A DNA stretch of 64,000 nucleotides. Source: Actinospica acidithermotolerans (GTDB taxonomy: Bacteria > Actinomycetota > Actinomycetes > Streptomycetales > Catenulisporaceae). The position numbers and the translations under genes are program-made. The notes beneath the pieces were generated by a model. That model saw nothing but the letters and a program-made list of their open reading frames with translations, was not told where the DNA came from and searched no databases. Below are positions 7,884 to 16,116 of this stretch, piece after piece (within the stretch, counting starts at the first letter, position 1; every line of letters starts with the position of its first letter). The stretch is taken from contig NZ_JAGSOH010000008.1 in assembly GCF_018139625.1 (NCBI RefSeq), positions 41,677 to 105,676 of the forward strand. The letters run 5' to 3'.

Positions 7884-7930
7884 TGCACTTGGTGCAATGA
7901 CAGTCTCACATGTGATTGCACCAAGTGCAA
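7884..7930. promoter_or_regulatory. Paired TetR operators TTGCAC-N3-GTGCAA
   Basis: TGCACTTGGTGCAA (7884-7897) and TTGCACCAAGTGCAA (7916-7930) are exact reverse complements over 14 bp, and each is itself a dyad with a 3-bp centre. They are separated by 18 bp and lie between the divergent MDR and TetR genes, 19 bp from the TetR ATG. This is a textbook arrangement for two repressor dimers. Confidence 0.85.
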
Positions 7931-7949
7931 CAGCCGTTAGGCTGGACCC

Positions 7950-8507
7950 ATGGGACGTTGGGAGCCGAACGCGGTGGAGAGGCTGCAGTACGCGGCCGTG
8001 GCGCTGTTCCTGGAACGCGGGTACGCCGAGGTGACGGTCGCCGAGATCGCCGAGCGGGCGGGACTGACCAAACGCACGTTCTTCAACCACTTCACCGACA
8101 AGCGCGAGGTGATCTTCGCCGGAGCCGCGGCGTTCGAAGCGGACATCGTCAAACACCTGACCGAAGTCCACGCCGACGCGAAGCCCCTCGACGCGGCCGT
8201 GCAGGCCCTGACCCGCGGCGGCCTCGACCTGACGAGGTACGGCGAGGCGGCTTGTGCCCGACGCCAGGTCATCGCCTCCTCACCCGAGCTGCAGGAACGC
8301 GAACTGATCAAAATGGCAGCCCTGGCGAGGGTCATCGCCAAGAAGCTCGAGGATCGCCTCGTACCGGGCAGAATCGCCCTGTTCTCGGCGCAGGCGGCGA
8401 TCGCCGTGTTCACCGCCGCCTACGATGCGTGGATCGACGACATCACCGCGGACTTCGCGACCCTGATGCGGCAATCGCTGGCCGACATGCATCTAGCCAT
8501 CAGCTGA
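7950..8507 (+). CDS. TetR-family repressor of the adjacent MDR reductase
   Basis: 185 residues. HTH in EVTVAEIAERAGLTKRTFFNHFTDKREV (about 28-55). The C-terminal domain is all-helical and unassigned. The ATG at 7950 is close to the right operator copy, consistent with strong autorepression. The divergent reductase is the obvious target. Confidence 0.88.
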   Translation: MGRWEPNAVERLQYAAVALFLERGYAEVTVAEIAERAGLTKRTFFNHFTDKREVIFAGAAAFEADIVKHLTEVHADAKPLDAAVQALTRGGLDLTRYGEAACARRQVIASSPELQERELIKMAALARVIAKKLEDRLVPGRIALFSAQAAIAVFTAAYDAWIDDITADFATLMRQSLADMHLAIS

Positions 8508-8604
8508 GCGGAGCCAAGGAAGATCAGGAACCTCAAGACCATGCCGTGATCCTGAGGCCTGACGGAGAATCAGCCGGGATCAGCCCCCGCGGCCGGCGGT
8601 CAAG

Positions 8605-9267
8605 TCAGCTCCGGTCGGCGGCGCCCGTGCCGTCCAGGAAGTGGAGCACTGCCAGGACCCGCCGGTGGTCGCCTTCGGCTGCGGAGAGGTTCAGCTTGGT
8701 GAAGATGCTGTTGATGTGCTTGGCCACCGCGCTTTCGCTCACCACCAGGCATTCGGCGATGCCGGCGTTGGAGCGGCCTTCGGCCATCAGGGACAGCACT
8801 TCGCGTTCCCGGGCGGTCAGCCGGTCCGTCGGCCGGCCGTGGCGACGCAGCAGCAGCTGGGCCACCACCTCCGGGTCGAGAGCCGTCCCGCCCGCGGCCA
8901 CCCGGCGCAGTGCCTCCAGGAATACCTCCACGTCCGCGACCCGGTCCTTCAACAGGTAGCCGATGCCGGTCGTCCGGGTGGCCAGCAGTTCCGCGGCATA
9001 GCGCTCCTCGACGTACTGAGACAGCACCATGATGGCCACGTCAGCCCACTGCTGGCGGATCACCAGGGCCGCCCGGATGCCCTCGTCGGTGAAGGACGGC
9101 GGCATCCGCACGTCCACGATCACCAGTTCCGGGCGGTGCTGCTCCACCGCGGTCAGCAGCGCGTCCGCGTCGTGCACCGCTGCCACCACCTCGAATCCGG
9201 TGGTTTCCAGCAGCTTGGTCAGTCCGGCGCGCAGCAGGACGGAGTCCTCGGCGATCACGGTTCGCAT
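8605..9267 (-). CDS. NarL/LuxR-type response regulator
   Basis: 220 residues. The receiver has phospho-acceptor Asp in VIVDVRMPP and switch Lys in GYLLKDRV. The C-terminal LuxR HTH has TAREREVLSLMAEGRSNAGIA and AKHINSIFTKL. Its start overlaps the 3' end of the histidine kinase by 13 bp, so the pair is translationally coupled. All key residues are intact. The target is unknown; the divergent membrane protein and methyltransferase genes are candidates. Confidence 0.92.
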   Translation of the reverse strand: MRTVIAEDSVLLRAGLTKLLETTGFEVVAAVHDADALLTAVEQHRPELVIVDVRMPPSFTDEGIRAALVIRQQWADVAIMVLSQYVEERYAAELLATRTTGIGYLLKDRVADVEVFLEALRRVAAGGTALDPEVVAQLLLRRHGRPTDRLTAREREVLSLMAEGRSNAGIAECLVVSESAVAKHINSIFTKLNLSAAEGDHRRVLAVLHFLDGTGAADRS

Positions 9268-10565
9268 GGCAGGTCCACCTTAATCGTCGTCGGGCCGCCG
9301 AGCGGGCTGCTGATCCCGAAGCTACCGTCCACCGACGCGGCCCGCTGCGCCAGGCCGGTCAGGCCGGTGCCCCGGCTCGCCTGCGCGCCGCCGATCCCGT
9401 CGTCCGTCACCGTGATCCGCAGCACCGTGCCGTCCAAGCGCACGTCCACCTGGACGGCCGTGGCTCGGGCGTGCTTGTTCGCGTTGGCCAGGGCCTCGGA
9501 GACGATGAAGTACCCGACGGCCTCTACCGTGGACGAGACCCGGCGCGGCACGTCCACCGTCAGCCGCACCGGCACCGGGGAGCGCGCGGCGATGCCGGAC
9601 AGCGCCGCGTCGAGGCCACGGTCTTCGAGCACCACCGGGTGCAGCCCGCGCACCAGCTCCCGTAGCTCGGTCAGCGCCTCCTTGGCCTCCTCGTGCGCTT
9701 CTTGCAGAGCCCGTCGGGCCGGCTCCGACAGCTCGTCCGCCAGGGTCGCCCGGGCCAGGCCGAGGTTCATCGCCAGCGAGACCAGCCGCTGCTGTGCGCC
9801 GTCGTGCAGGTCGCGCTCGATCCGGCGGCGCTCGACGTCGGCGGCGTCGAGCGCGCCGGCCCGGCTCTCGGTCAGCTTCGCCACCCGCTGGGCCAACTGC
9901 TCCGCCCGGCTCGGGCCGAGCAGTTCGGAGGCCGCCCGGGCATCCACCCGCACCGCGACCGAGACGATCCACGGGCCCAGATACACCAGGATCGCGCACA
10001 GCAGCACGATCCAGAGCTCCGCGCCGGCCCAGACGAGGCGTTCCGTCATGCCGAACACGTGCACGAGCACCCAGAACACCGCGGACGTCGCCAGGTACGT
10101 CAGCGCGGCGCCCCAGGCCAGCGCGCCGAGCAGGCCGAGCAGGTTCACGGCCGGCCCGACGACCAGGTGGTAGCACGCCTGCCGCCAGGTGCGCGGGGAA
10201 CGCAGGTGATCGCGCAGCGCCGACCACACACCGCCGGAGGATTCCGGGGACCGCTCGATCGTCGGCGGCTTCGGGATCCGCACCCCGAGCACCTCGTAGA
10301 AGCAGCCCCGGCGCAGCACCGTCAGCCACGGACAGAGCGCCACCGCCGCCGCCACCGAGACGAACGCGCAGGTGAGCACGGCCAGAAACGAGATCGGCGG
10401 GAAGAGGATCCACGGTAGCGCCATGACGAGCAGCGGAAGCAGGTTCAGGCCCGCGGACAGGACGGTGAACCCCAGGTCGCGCCAGGCCCGGCGGCCCCAC
10501 GGGCCGGCCAGCACGCTGCGGAGCGCTCTCGCTCTCGTTTCGGTGTGGGTGATGCCGGAGCTCAT
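9255..10565 (-). CDS. NarL-type sensor histidine kinase with a membrane sensor domain
   Basis: 436 residues. The N-terminal half has paired membrane segments (about 32-80 and 135-205) of the actinobacterial 'putative sensor' type, then a HisKA_3 dimerisation helix with the phospho-acceptor His254 in ERDLHDGAQQRLV. The HATPase domain has NxxKHA (ANANKHA) and DDGIGG. The ATG at 10565 follows GGTGGG; a longer frame continues upstream but is antisense to other genes. The signal is unknown. Confidence 0.9.
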   Translation of the reverse strand: MSSGITHTETRARALRSVLAGPWGRRAWRDLGFTVLSAGLNLLPLLVMALPWILFPPISFLAVLTCAFVSVAAAVALCPWLTVLRRGCFYEVLGVRIPKPPTIERSPESSGGVWSALRDHLRSPRTWRQACYHLVVGPAVNLLGLLGALAWGAALTYLATSAVFWVLVHVFGMTERLVWAGAELWIVLLCAILVYLGPWIVSVAVRVDARAASELLGPSRAEQLAQRVAKLTESRAGALDAADVERRRIERDLHDGAQQRLVSLAMNLGLARATLADELSEPARRALQEAHEEAKEALTELRELVRGLHPVVLEDRGLDAALSGIAARSPVPVRLTVDVPRRVSSTVEAVGYFIVSEALANANKHARATAVQVDVRLDGTVLRITVTDDGIGGAQASRGTGLTGLAQRAASVDGSFGISSPLGGPTTIKVDLPCEP

Positions 10566-10739
10566 GGAGCCCACCGTATAAGGCCTGATCATCGTTGGTC
10601 CATGACGCTGCCTACCGCTTGCACCTGTACCCAGCACCACCCCGAAGACGGAAAGCCACGCTACTGATTCACCGGCCGGCGGCGGCCAGAGTGGTTCCCG
10701 GCCCGAACGATCGGGCGGTGCGAGAAGGAGACCACTGTC

Positions 10740-11249
10740 ATGCTCGGCACGCTGAATCAGCCGGATCGGCTCCGGTGTCCGGCCCGGTCCGGCGGCCCGG
10801 TCGGCCCGGGATCCCGCAGCACGCGCATCCGGCTCGGCCGGGCGTACGTCGCGGCAGGACTGCTCATGATCCCGTGGGTGCTCTTCCTGTCTCGCACTTT
10901 GCCGGCCGGCGCCACCGACTGCCACTGGGCGCTGGCCTGGGTGGGCGTGGACAGCAGCGAGGCGCTGGCCCTGTTCGCCACCGGCTGGCTGCTGCTGCGC
11001 GCGGACAACCGGTGCGTCCTGGCGGCCACCGCCGCCGCGGTACTGCTGCTGACCGACGCCTGGCTCGATCTGACCTCGGCCGCATCGCGCGGCGAACTGC
11101 TCATCGCGATCGCGATGGCCGTCTTCGCCGAGGTCCCGATAGCCATCGCCTGCGCCGCGCTGGCGCTGCGGCTGACCCGCCACCCCTTCCCCCCGGCGGC
11201 CGAGACCGCCGGAACAACAGACAAGCAGGAGGAGCAGAGATGTCTCTGA
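10740..11249 (+). CDS. Four-helix membrane protein of unknown function
   Basis: 169 residues. After a 35-residue basic N-terminus come about four hydrophobic segments: AYVAAGLLMIPWVLFLS, WALAWVGVDSSEALALFATGW, CVLAATAAAVLLLTDAW and LLIAIAMAVFAEVPIAIACAAL. The ATG is preceded by AGGAG at a good distance. The 3' end overlaps the methyltransferase start by 10 bp, so the two are coupled. No family is recognised. Confidence 0.75.
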   Translation: MLGTLNQPDRLRCPARSGGPVGPGSRSTRIRLGRAYVAAGLLMIPWVLFLSRTLPAGATDCHWALAWVGVDSSEALALFATGWLLLRADNRCVLAATAAAVLLLTDAWLDLTSAASRGELLIAIAMAVFAEVPIAIACAALALRLTRHPFPPAAETAGTTDKQEEQRCL

Positions 11250-11890
11250 CCCATGCCGCAACCCGCCGGGCCTCGCGCCGAACCGGCCTGACGGCCGCGG
11301 CCGGGCTCGCCGCCTTGGCCGCCGGCGCCTGGTGGTTCACCGACCAGGCGCCCTACCCCTACGCCCAACGCCGGCTGCTGGACCTGCAGTTGCCGTTCCT
11401 GGCCAAGGCGGACCTTGACCAGGTCCTGCAGCCCAGGCCCGGGGAGCGGATGCTCGAGATCGGCCCGGGCACCGGCCTGCAGACACTGCACATTGCGCCG
11501 CAACTGGGCACGGAAGGCCGGCTCGACATCGTGGACATCCAGCAGGAGATGCTGGACCACGTCATGGGCCGAGCTGCCGAGAAGGCACTGGACGTCGTCC
11601 GCCCGCACCGCGCCGACGCCCGCGAGCTTCCGTTCGAAGACCAGACCTTCGACGCGGTCTACCTGGTGACCGCGCTGGGCGAGATCCCCGAACCGGGCCG
11701 GGTGCTGGCCGCGGCGGCCCGAGTGCTCAAGCCCGGCGGCCGGCTGGTGGTGGGCGAGTTCTTCGACCGGCATTGGATCCCGTTCGGCCGACTGCACCGC
11801 CTGGCCGACACGGAGGGCCTGCACCTGACCGCCCGCCGGGGCCCGAGCGTGGCCTATCTGGCCCGATTCCGCCCCTGCGCCGCGGCCTGA
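11240..11890 (+). CDS. Membrane-anchored class I SAM-dependent methyltransferase
   Basis: 216 residues. A single hydrophobic segment (about 15-34, TGLTAAAGLAALAAGAWWF) precedes a Rossmann methyltransferase domain with motif I LEIGPGTGLQT (about 71-81), acidic VDIQ, and post-motif LKPGGRLVVGEFF. The spacing resembles UbiE-type enzymes. The ATG at 11240 has AGGAGGAG just upstream and overlaps the preceding membrane protein. A lipid or quinone-like substrate at the membrane is plausible but not shown. Confidence 0.85.
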   Translation: MSLTHAATRRASRRTGLTAAAGLAALAAGAWWFTDQAPYPYAQRRLLDLQLPFLAKADLDQVLQPRPGERMLEIGPGTGLQTLHIAPQLGTEGRLDIVDIQQEMLDHVMGRAAEKALDVVRPHRADARELPFEDQTFDAVYLVTALGEIPEPGRVLAAAARVLKPGGRLVVGEFFDRHWIPFGRLHRLADTEGLHLTARRGPSVAYLARFRPCAAA

Positions 11891-11931
11891 CGCATCCTCG
11901 AGGCGAGCCGGAGTCCGCGCCGCAGCTGTGA

Positions 11932-12780
11932 TCAGGCCTCTGCGAGGTAATCGCGGACGGTCTGCGGCTCGCGGGCGATGAGCGTGCGCAGGGCCGGGTC
12001 GGTGCCGGCGAAGAAGCCGCCCGCGGCGGCCTGGTACATGCCGAGCAGGAAGCGGGCCATGAACTCCGGCGTGCCGGCGGACGTCTGGGCCTTCACCCAG
12101 TCCTCCGGGTCGAGGATTTCGAGGCGGACGGCTCGGCCGGTGACGTCCGAGGCGATACCTGCGATGTCTTCGAAGGTGGGTGCGCTGCTCGCGGTGATGG
12201 TCACCGGGCCGTCGTAGGCTCCCTCGGAGAGAATGATCGCCGCTGCGGCCTCGGCGGCGTCGCTGCGCGCGGTCCATGACACGGGTCCTTCGGCTGGCAC
12301 GGCAATGACGCCCGTCTCGCGCCACGGCCCGAGGAGCCACTGCAGGCTGTGCATGTAGAAGCCGTTGCGCAGCGAGGTCCATGCCAGCCCTGATTCGGCG
12401 AGGATCTGCTCGGTCGCGGCGTGGTCGCGGCCCGGCCGGAAGGGCGTGTCGGGTGACGCGCCTTGGTGGCTCGTGTAGAGGACCCGCCCGACGCCGGCGC
12501 TCACGGCGGCGTCGATGGCGCAGCGGTGCAGTGCGACCGCGTCGGCGGCCGGATCGCTCGAGGACACGAGCAGCAGCTGGTCCGCGCCGGCGAACGCCTC
12601 GGGCAGCGAGTCCGGGGCGGTGTAGTCGCCGTGCCGGACCGCGATGCCGCGCTCGGCGAAGGGCCGGGCCTTCTCAGTGTCCCGCGCGACGACCGCGATC
12701 TGCGCGGCGGGCAGGTGCTTGAGCAGGTGTTCGACGGTAGCCCCGTTCAAAGCGCCGGTTGCTCCGGTAATGACGATCAT
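11932..12780 (-). CDS. NmrA/QOR2-like NAD(P)-binding reductase
   Basis: 282 residues, atypical SDR. The N-terminus MIVITGATGALNG is the dinucleotide-binding loop. LLLVSSSDP and YTSHQGASP fit the NmrA/azoreductase-like NAD(P)H:quinone oxidoreductase group, which has no classical YxxxK pair. The ATG at 12780 follows GAGGAG; an ATG four codons earlier is less well placed. It is divergent from a TetR gene with a well-formed operator pair, so it is probably induced by a redox-active or electrophilic compound. Confidence 0.85.
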   Translation of the reverse strand: MIVITGATGALNGATVEHLLKHLPAAQIAVVARDTEKARPFAERGIAVRHGDYTAPDSLPEAFAGADQLLLVSSSDPAADAVALHRCAIDAAVSAGVGRVLYTSHQGASPDTPFRPGRDHAATEQILAESGLAWTSLRNGFYMHSLQWLLGPWRETGVIAVPAEGPVSWTARSDAAEAAAAIILSEGAYDGPVTITASSAPTFEDIAGIASDVTGRAVRLEILDPEDWVKAQTSAGTPEFMARFLLGMYQAAAGGFFAGTDPALRTLIAREPQTVRDYLAEA

Positions 12781-12821
12781 GGTGCTCCTCACCTCATGCT
12801 TCCAGCGGAATCAATTCCATA

Positions 12822-12869
12822 GTATCACCGATAACATCAGCGCTACCGGAAAAGTGTTATCGTTGACAC
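12822..12869. promoter_or_regulatory. Inverted pair of 15-bp operators TGTTATCGnTGAnAC
   Basis: The minus-strand copy at 12822-12836 and the plus-strand copy at 12855-12869 match at 13 of 15 positions and face each other across 18 bp, the same spacing as the operator pair at 7.9 kb. The right copy ends at the base before the TetR ATG. There is no Shine-Dalgarno sequence, so the TetR mRNA may be leaderless with its promoter inside the operator. Confidence 0.78.
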
Positions 12870-13604
12870 ATGGCTGAGGCGATCGACACCCGGAACGGCG
12901 CTCGGGAACGGATCGTCGACGCCGCCGCGGCGCTTCTCAGCGAAGGAGGCCAGGCGGCCGTCACCACCCGGGCCGTGGCCGAACGCGCCGGAGTCCAGGC
13001 GCCCGCCATATACCGGCTCTTCGGCGACAAGGACGGCCTGCTCGACGCCGTCACCGAGCACGTCATGACGGGCTTCGCCACGGCGAAGGCAGCGGCTGTG
13101 GCCGGCTCAGGCCGCGTCGACCCGGTCGAGGACCTGCGCCTCGGCTGGGACATGACGATCGATTTCGGCCTCGCCAACCCGGACCTGTACGTGCTGCTCA
13201 GTGATCCGGCTCGCGGACAGCGGTCCGCGGCGACGCAGGCGGGAATCCGGCTGCTCGCCGAGCGGGTCCACCGAGTAGCGCTCACCGGACGCCTCCGGGT
13301 CAGCGAGGAAGACGCCGTAGAGCTCATCCACGCGGCGGGGACCGGCGCGATCCTGACCATCCTCGGGCGCCCCGCAGCGCAACGCGATCGCCGTCTCGCG
13401 GACAGCATGTTCGATGCCGTACTTCACCGGATTCTCGCCGCCGCCGACGCTCCTCGGGACGCGACGAAAGCCAACGCCATCGCGCCGGCGGTCGCGCTTC
13501 GCGCGCACACCGAGCAGGTCCACGCGCTAAGCCCGGGCGAGCGAGCGCTGCTCGCCGAATGGCTCGAACGGATCATCGAGGTGGAGCGAGCCGCGGGAAG
13601 ATGA
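12870..13604 (+). CDS. TetR-family repressor of the adjacent NmrA-like reductase
   Basis: 244 residues. HTH: AAVTTRAVAERAGVQAPAIYRLFGDKDGLL (about 29-58). The C-terminus has an extra helix (RALLAEWLERIIEVERAAGR). The ATG directly abuts an operator half, with no ribosome-binding site, suggesting a leaderless transcript. The divergent reductase is the likely target. Confidence 0.87.
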   Translation: MAEAIDTRNGARERIVDAAAALLSEGGQAAVTTRAVAERAGVQAPAIYRLFGDKDGLLDAVTEHVMTGFATAKAAAVAGSGRVDPVEDLRLGWDMTIDFGLANPDLYVLLSDPARGQRSAATQAGIRLLAERVHRVALTGRLRVSEEDAVELIHAAGTGAILTILGRPAAQRDRRLADSMFDAVLHRILAAADAPRDATKANAIAPAVALRAHTEQVHALSPGERALLAEWLERIIEVERAAGR

Positions 13605-13629
13605 TCAGCGCGGCTGTGCATACCGATGC

Positions 13630-13666
13630 GTCGGCCCCCGGATCCGAGAGGCGTCCGGGGGCCGAC
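13630..13666. terminator. Strong hairpin terminator after the TetR gene
   Basis: A perfect 13-bp inverted repeat (13630-13642 and 13654-13666, GTCGGCCCCCGGA and complement) has an 11-nt loop. It starts 26 bp after the TetR stop codon and lies between converging genes, so it may work in both directions. Confidence 0.8.
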
Positions 13667-13757
13667 GATTCATCGCGCGCTCAGCGGCGGCCGGTTCGCG
13701 GCGTCGGCTGAGGGCGCTGCCCGTCCGCTACCCAAGGGCGGCAGGCAGTTTCCGCGG

Positions 13758-15662
13758 CTACGACGTGGCGACGTCGTCGTACAGGGTGTAGGTCGGGTCG
13801 CCGGGGTAGTTGTCGTCCTTGTTGGTCAGGGTCAGGGTGTAGGAGTGCCCAGCCGTGATCGCGTGGGTGACCTTGGTCCAGGCTGCGCTGGCGGCGCAGG
13901 TCTTGGCCAGCACGGTCGTGGTGGTGCCGGATGTGTTGTCCTTCAGCGTGGCCGTGGCCCAGTCGTAGGTGACCGTGTCGGGGCAGAAGTTCTCGTACCA
14001 GAACGTCAGGGTCGTGTTCCCGGACGCGGCGGTGAAGGTCTGCGCGAGCGTGGAGGTGTTGCTGGGGTTGCTGTTGCCCAGCTCCGCCGCGTAGGTGCCC
14101 GAGTGGGCGCCCGAGCTGACGACCGAATAGGTGCCCGCGGGCGTCCAGCCGGAGAGGCTGCCGGTCTCGAAGCCGCCGTTGACGACCGCGTTGCCGCCGC
14201 CTCCGCCGCCGCTACCGGCGACGGTCCAGGAGACCGTGGTCGAGCCGGCCGCGCCGGTGGTGTCGGTCGCGGTGACCGTGGCGGTGCCGGTGCCCGCGGT
14301 GGTCGGCGTGCCGGAGATCAGGCCGCTGCTGGAGTTGATCGAAAGGCCGGCGGGCAGGCCGGAGGCCGACCAGGTGAAGGTCTGGCCGGAGGCCGAGTCG
14401 GTCGCGCTCATCTGCAGCGAGGCCGCGGTGCCCGCGGTCCAGGACTGGGCGCCCTGGCCGGCGACGGTCACGGTGTTCCCGCTGTGGGTCAGGATCGGGT
14501 GCGAGATCGAGCACGCGTTGGTGTCGTTGGACCAGCTGGCCTGCTCGGCGAAGGTGCCGTCGCCCATCGTCACGTTGGCCGCGCCGCCGGTGGTGCCGGG
14601 GCTGATCCAGGCGCACTCGTCCGAGTTCTCCTCGCCGTTGTACGAGCTGCCCGAGACCTGGTTGGTCCAGCCGCCCGCCGGGTTCTTGTCGGACATCATC
14701 TCGTGCCACTCGTGGCCGAGCGTCATGGTCCAGCCGTCGAGGGTTCCGGGCGAGTTGACGAAGCCGACGCCGCAGCCCGCGCCGGAGTCCATGTTGTACG
14801 GCTGGTTGCTGAACGCGAGGTCGCCGTACGGGGAGTTGACCGCGCCGCCCGTCAGGGAGCTGTCGCCGGTGTAGTCGTGCCAGGCGCAGTAGTTGTTCTG
14901 GTAGCTGTCAGGGTTCGTACCCGTCGGCGAGAGGATCACGTAGTACGTGTAGCGGTTCGAGGCCGCGGTGGTGTTGCCGAAGTGCGCGGCGGCGTTGACC
15001 GCCTCCTGGCCGAGCTGGTTGCCCGACGCGGTGCTCGGAGAGGCCCCGGAGTTGTCGTACCAGACGCCCGAGAGCACGCCGCCGGTCTGGTAGGGCACGA
15101 ATGCGGCGTTCGACGGGCAGCTGGTGGCGCCGGCCGAGACGTTCGGCCCGTCGCACCACTGGGTCAGGTCGGCGGACCACAGTTCGTTGCCGGTGCCGAT
15201 GCCCTTGAACATCTGCTGCGCGACGGGCGCGCCCCCGTCCGGGTCGCCGGAGAAGGTGGCGTTGCCGTTGGCGTCGGTGCCCTCGGTGCCCCACTGGCTT
15301 CCGTAGAAGACCAGGTAGACCTTGTTCTTGCCGCTGTTGACGCCGACGCCGTCGACGCCGCCGCCGTAGGACAGCGTCTCGGGGCCGGTCGCGACCTGCG
15401 GCGCGACATGGTGCGTGGCGGCGTACTGGTTCATCTTCGCCTGCTGCGCCCGGGTCGGGATGACCCCGTGCCGGTACGGGTGCTGATAGGCGGGCGAGTA
15501 CGGGTTGGCGGTCGCGGCGGCAGCGGCGCCGGAGTGGGTGGCGGCGGTCGCAGCCGAGGCCGGGCTGAGCGCGGTCACCGTCAGAGCGGTGGCGAGCGCC
15601 GCGGCCCCGGCCAGAGACGCGCGCGCGATGCGGCGTCGGGCCGTGCTTGACTTGTGGATCAC
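13758..15662 (-). CDS. Secreted HExxE protein with Ig-like and jelly-roll-like C-terminal domains
   Basis: 634 residues. Signal peptide 1-38 (ALATALTVTALSPASA cleavage site). The N-terminal domain (about 95-390) has the motif GHEWHEMMSD: His317, Glu318, Glu321 and Asp325, an HExxE...D arrangement followed by PAGGW, suggesting a zinc enzyme rather than the commoner HExxH. A putative-Ig (He_PIG-like) repeat follows at about 400-480, then a poly-Gly linker and a C-terminal domain starting VVNGGFETGSLSGW, a jelly-roll found on secreted hydrolases. The GTG start at 15662 follows GAGGGG. The Cys content suggests disulfides. The catalytic activity is inferred. Confidence 0.78.
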   Translation of the reverse strand: MIHKSSTARRRIARASLAGAAALATALTVTALSPASAATAATHSGAAAAATANPYSPAYQHPYRHGVIPTRAQQAKMNQYAATHHVAPQVATGPETLSYGGGVDGVGVNSGKNKVYLVFYGSQWGTEGTDANGNATFSGDPDGGAPVAQQMFKGIGTGNELWSADLTQWCDGPNVSAGATSCPSNAAFVPYQTGGVLSGVWYDNSGASPSTASGNQLGQEAVNAAAHFGNTTAASNRYTYYVILSPTGTNPDSYQNNYCAWHDYTGDSSLTGGAVNSPYGDLAFSNQPYNMDSGAGCGVGFVNSPGTLDGWTMTLGHEWHEMMSDKNPAGGWTNQVSGSSYNGEENSDECAWISPGTTGGAANVTMGDGTFAEQASWSNDTNACSISHPILTHSGNTVTVAGQGAQSWTAGTAASLQMSATDSASGQTFTWSASGLPAGLSINSSSGLISGTPTTAGTGTATVTATDTTGAAGSTTVSWTVAGSGGGGGGNAVVNGGFETGSLSGWTPAGTYSVVSSGAHSGTYAAELGNSNPSNTSTLAQTFTAASGNTTLTFWYENFCPDTVTYDWATATLKDNTSGTTTTVLAKTCAASAAWTKVTHAITAGHSYTLTLTNKDDNYPGDPTYTLYDDVATS

Positions 15663-15894
15663 GGGAATCCCCTCAATGGTGGATACCGCGCCGGTACCTG
15701 GGTGAGGACCGGCGCGCCGGGGTCGGCCGGGTGTTCCGGGCGCGCGGGTTTGCCGCGACGCGTCGGAGCACACGGACGTCGTGGTGTCACGGGATATCTG
15801 GGTATGCAGCGGGAACTGCGGGTAGGTACAGGCCGGAGAAGTGCGGGTGGGCGCGGCGCCGCCGTCGGCCTGGACCGGCGATCGCCTGGTGAGA

Positions 15895-15923
15895 AAATTA
15901 ATGAAAGCTGAAAACGGGGTCAA
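15895..15923 (-). promoter_or_regulatory. Sigma-70-type promoter of the secreted protein gene
   Basis: On the minus strand, TTGACC (complement of 15918-15923) and TAATTT (complement of 15895-15900) are separated by exactly 17 bp. This is the best housekeeping-type promoter match seen in the window. Confidence 0.75.
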
Positions 15924-16057
15924 TCCTTGAAGTCGGCAAGAAGTTGTTAAGACGCCTGCAGATTCGCGCGGACGAGCGCTCCGCGTCGGGAGGGGTCCGG
16001 GGTCGGTGACCCGCACCGCGCACGGTCTTGATCAACGGCCGCCTACCGCAACCGCGG

Positions 16058-16109
16058 CCGGTCAGGGCGCGGACGGCTCGGGCCCGGTCAGGGCGCGGAC
16101 GGCTCGGGC
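16058..16109. repeat. Exact 26-bp tandem duplication
   Basis: Units 16058-16083 and 16084-16109 are identical, beginning CCGGTCAGGGCGCG. The repeat ends 7 bp before the LuxR-type gene's stop codon. It is probably a recent slippage duplication with no coding effect. Confidence 0.8.
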
Positions 16110-16116
16110 CCGGCCG

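Larger units (their letters stand above)
15663..16116. other. Intergenic region holding the promoter and leader of the secreted protein gene
   Basis: About 450 bp without a convincing gene. It contains a near-consensus minus-strand promoter (15895-15923) giving a leader of about 225 nt before the GTG at 15662, and a 26-bp tandem duplication at its right end. No known riboswitch pattern is recognised in the leader. Confidence 0.5.

Noticed and set aside
13758..15662. HExxH metallopeptidase
   Set aside because: HEWHE places the second His at the wrong spacing. The motif reads as HExxE, so a standard HExxH class was not assigned.
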